Source: GM7GCV1 sp965221105 (GTDB lineage: Bacteria > Pseudomonadota > Gammaproteobacteria > Pseudomonadales > GM7GCV1). Taken from it: a DNA stretch of 64,000 nt. The DNA lies in assembly GCA_965221105.1 (NCBI GenBank), contig OZ244871.1, forward strand, positions 992,001-1,056,000, written 5' to 3'. The position numbers and the translations under genes were made by a program. Below the pieces are notes generated by a model, which saw only the letters and a program-made list of their open reading frames with translations, was not told the DNA's origin and ran no database searches. Positions 59,748-64,000 of this stretch are shown piece after piece (the first letter of the stretch is position 1; every line of letters begins with the position of its first letter).

Positions 59748-59800
59748 GTAACTACTCGCTCCCCTTCTCCTGCTTGATCATGTCGGCGGCCGCCGCCTCT
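59748..59800 (-). mobile_element. IS66 terminal remnant (copy D)
   Basis: On plus the block starts GTAACTACTCGCTCCCCTTC and continues TCCTGCTTGATCATG. Reversed, it encodes the MIKQEKGSE-stop tail seen in the other copies. About 53 bases remain. It marks the left side of the toxin-antitoxin pair. Confidence 0.8.
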
Positions 59801-59884
59801 TACAAACCGTAATCTGCTTTGCATTGGTACCAAATATGGACTATATTTGGTACGTTCTGGAGTCACAGATACGGTGGACACTTT

Positions 59885-60166
59885 ATGAAACTCAGCGAAT
59901 CGGTCAAACCAATCAGCTACCTGAAAAGTCATACGGCCGAGGCCTTAAGAGACGTCAACGAGAGCCAGCGGACCATGGTGATCACCCAACACGGTGAAGC
60001 CAAGGCGGTTCTCCAGGACATCGCCAGTTACGAACAAACCCAGGAATCGCTGGCGCTGCTCAAGATGCTGGCCCAGAGCTCCAAGTGCATTCGAGAGGGG
60101 CGCAGCAAGCCCGTCAAAAAGGCCTTCGCGGATATCCGCAAACGCGTCAAGGAAAGCACCGGGTGA
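59885..60166 (+). CDS. Phd/YefM-type antitoxin
   Basis: A 93-residue protein starting at the ATG at 59885. MKLSESVKPISYLKSHTAEA and LRDVNESQRTMVITQHGEAK match the DNA-binding N-terminus of Phd/YefM antitoxins, followed by AVLQDIASYEQTQESLALLK. The C-terminal part is basic and flexible (KPVKKAFADIRKRVKEST), the usual toxin-binding region. Its stop overlaps the toxin start (GTGA). It should repress the operon with the toxin. The gene pair is bounded on both sides by IS66 end remnants. Confidence 0.92.
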   Translation: MKLSESVKPISYLKSHTAEALRDVNESQRTMVITQHGEAKAVLQDIASYEQTQESLALLKMLAQSSKCIREGRSKPVKKAFADIRKRVKESTG

Positions 60167-60489
60167 CGCGCTACCGCGTCCGGGTTTCAGAAGAAGCGGA
60201 ACACGACCTGATCGACATCTACCGTTACGTTGCAATCCATGACTCGGTAGAGAAGGCAACGTACGTGCTGGAGCAACTGGAACCGCTCTGTTCGAGCCTT
60301 GCCGAACTGCCTATGCGAGGCCACATCCTGCCCGAACTGGATCGGATCGGCGTGACGAATTACCGGGAGGTTCACTTCAAGCCGTATCGCGTCATCTACG
60401 AGGTCATCGGGCAGGACGTCTTTGTTCATTGCGTCCTGGATGGGCGACGAGACATGCAGTCGTTACTTGAGCGGCGCCTGTTTCGGTAG
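60163..60489 (+). CDS. RelE/ParE-family toxin
   Basis: A 108-residue protein from the GTG at 60163 that overlaps the antitoxin stop. TRYRVRVSEEAEHDLIDIYR, SLAELPMRGHILPELDRIGV and NYREVHFKPYRVIYEVIGQD are typical of the family. VHCVLDGRRDMQSLLERRLF is a C-terminal signature of ParE-like toxins. The set resembles ParE (gyrase poison) more than RelE (mRNA cleavage), because the RelE catalytic Lys/Arg/Tyr set is not evident. The target is not provable from sequence. The longer open frame to 60085 lies within the antitoxin gene. Confidence 0.9.
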   Translation: MTRYRVRVSEEAEHDLIDIYRYVAIHDSVEKATYVLEQLEPLCSSLAELPMRGHILPELDRIGVTNYREVHFKPYRVIYEVIGQDVFVHCVLDGRRDMQSLLERRLFR

Positions 60490-60603
60490 GATCTACCTAC
60501 ACTTACGTGTTCGCACATTAGCTTTGCCGGTCTCATATTCTCATATTACTGTTGACCCCCCTGCTGTTGAGCTGCCGAGTAAGGGGTATCGATAAATCCT
60601 ATC

Positions 60604-61003
60604 GTAACTGCTCACCCCCCTTCTTCTGCTTGATCATTGTGGCGGCGGTGCCGTTGAGGGCGATTTGGATGGCGGCGGCCTCCCAGTCGGCCAGGGATCG
60701 TGCAGGCGCATCAGCAGAGCTTCGAACAGGGCGCGGCTCTCGGCGCTCATCGCGCCGTCCGCGCACAGCGCCTCGAAGCGCGCCTTGAGTGCGTCGAACT
60801 CCGAGCGCAGCGACGCGGTGTTGACCGTCGCCATGGGCTACCCGGACTCCACCGCCAAGCGCTCCGCTGGCGGCATCAGCGCCTGACACACCCCCGCCGT
60901 CGCCTTGGAACTGAAATATGCGTTGCCCATAACCCTGTGCAATAATGAAACGCACACATCATAGAATCGCCTTCCTATGATGTCAAGGGGGTTGAGTAGT
61001 AAC
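60604..61003 (-). mobile_element. IS66 internal-deletion derivative with both ends (copy C)
   Basis: A 400-base element. On minus it starts with an IS66 TnpC-like N-terminus (MATVNTASLRSEFDALKARF, EALCADGAMSAESRALFEAL, 60834 down). It then jumps to the C-terminal AAIQIALNGTAATMIKQKKG tail in another frame, so the middle of the transposase is deleted. The ends GTAACTGCTCACCCCCCTT (60604 inward) and GTTACTACTCAACCCCCTT (61003 inward, minus) match at 16 of 19 positions as inverted repeats. No 8-bp target duplication is visible (ATCCTATC versus GTTCTCAA). It could be moved in trans only by a full IS66. Confidence 0.82.
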
Positions 61004-61032
61004 GTTCTCAATAAGTAAAACAGCATAACGGC

Positions 61033-63651
<2,619 letters not shown>

Positions 63652-63750
63652 CTTGGGCCAAACTTTCGTATAAAATGCGGCTCCGCAATCGGCCGCCTCA
63701 TACCGCTCGCGAGCCGCGGCCAAACCGGTTTTTAACATGAGGAATCGAAG

Positions 63751-64000
63751 ATGACCTTCGTTGTAGGCGAAAACTGTATCAAGTGTAAGCTCACCGACTG
63801 CGTTGAAGTCTGTCCCGTGGATTGTTTTTACGAAGGGCCAAATATGCTGGTCATCCACCCCGATGAGTGCATTGATTGTGCACTCTGTGAACCGGAATGT
63901 CCGGTGGAAGCAATTTTCTCCGAAGACGAGGTGCCGGAAGACCAGACCGTATTTATTGAACTCAATGCCGAACTGGCGGATATCTGGCCAAACATTACTC
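63751..64000 (+). CDS. fdxA: 7Fe ferredoxin FdxA (3' end outside window)
   Basis: The visible 83 residues start MTFVVGENCIKCKLTDCVEV with the [3Fe-4S]/[4Fe-4S] pattern CIKCKLTDCVEVCPVDCF. The second cluster pattern CIDCALCEPECPVEAIF follows, then a C-terminal acidic part. This is the Azotobacter-type 7Fe ferredoxin, about 107 residues long. A ribosome binding site GAGGAA lies upstream and a -10-like TATAAA near 63670. mutS-fdxA is a conserved pairing in Pseudomonas-like genomes. The last ~24 codons are beyond the window. Confidence 0.95.
   Translation, partial: MTFVVGENCIKCKLTDCVEVCPVDCFYEGPNMLVIHPDECIDCALCEPECPVEAIFSEDEVPEDQTVFIELNAELADIWPNIT

Noticed and set aside
60604..61003. 8-bp target-site duplication around IS66 copy C
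   Set aside because: Flanks are ATCCTATC and GTTCTCAA, which do not match, so a simple insertion cannot be shown.

Overview
The window is a piece of a gammaproteobacterial chromosome. The gene orders dnaX-ybaB-recR-rnd-ycgL, ftsB-ispD-ispF-truD-pcm-nlpD, rpmF-fabD-fabG-acpP-pabC-mltG-tmk-holB, rluC|rne and mutS-fdxA are those of Pseudomonadales/Cellvibrionales-like bacteria. No gene here fixes the genus. The first half is dense housekeeping DNA. It is interrupted by decayed genes and by gaps where familiar partners are absent: yajC between tgt and secD, surE between truD and pcm, plsX-fabH between rpmF and fabD, and fabF between acpP and pabC.

Layout. 1-3.3 kb: 5' part of secD, a decayed AAA/DUF4143 ATPase, and a small secreted protein with a 14-C tract in its signal region. 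3.4-13.7 kb (mostly minus): tgt, queA, a YHS protein (plus), fadD frameshifted by a 16-bp tandem duplication, ycgL, rnd, recR, ybaB, dnaX. 13.8-16.4 kb: 4.5S RNA, a Fic protein with palindromic sites at its start, a sulfotransferase fragment, a YkvA protein. 16.4-32.2 kb (minus): nlpD, DUF368, pcm, truD, ispF, ispD, ftsB, dut, holB, tmk, mltG, pabC, acpP, fabG, fabD, rpmF, yceD with a (Glu-Gln)16 tail, rpsI, rplM, a HAD phosphatase, rluC. 32.2-35.7 kb: rne with a long leader, then tRNA-Ser(UGA).

Downstream of tRNA-Ser lies a 2.7-kb accessory island bounded by imperfect 65-bp direct repeats. It holds a broken integrase, an IS66 transposase tail, and a DUF4411 plus HTH-ImmA/IrrE toxin-antitoxin-like pair. 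Immediately beyond are a truncated cytochrome P450, its [2Fe-2S] ferredoxin and a broken acyl-CoA synthetase. 40.2-49.2 kb is a sugar-nucleotide block: phosphomannomutase/phosphoglucomutase, galU, pgi, galE and rmlACDB (dTDP-L-rhamnose). 51-54.3 kb holds glmS and glmU (UDP-GlcNAc). Together these supply precursors for peptidoglycan, LPS and rhamnose-containing polysaccharide.

The last 10 kb mixes intact genes (peroxiredoxin, DUF1244, HSL-type esterase, ferredoxin reductase, a Phd/ParE-type toxin-antitoxin pair, mutS, the start of fdxA) with fragments of an MFS transporter and a TetR regulator and three further IS66 end remnants.

The clearest novelty candidates are the IS66-end/toxin-antitoxin associations, the poly-C contingency locus, the tandem duplication that switches fadD off, and the broken P450/CoA-ester catabolic set whose ferredoxin and reductase are still intact. 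Numerous nonsense mutations, frameshifts and deletions in accessory genes suggest ongoing gene decay.
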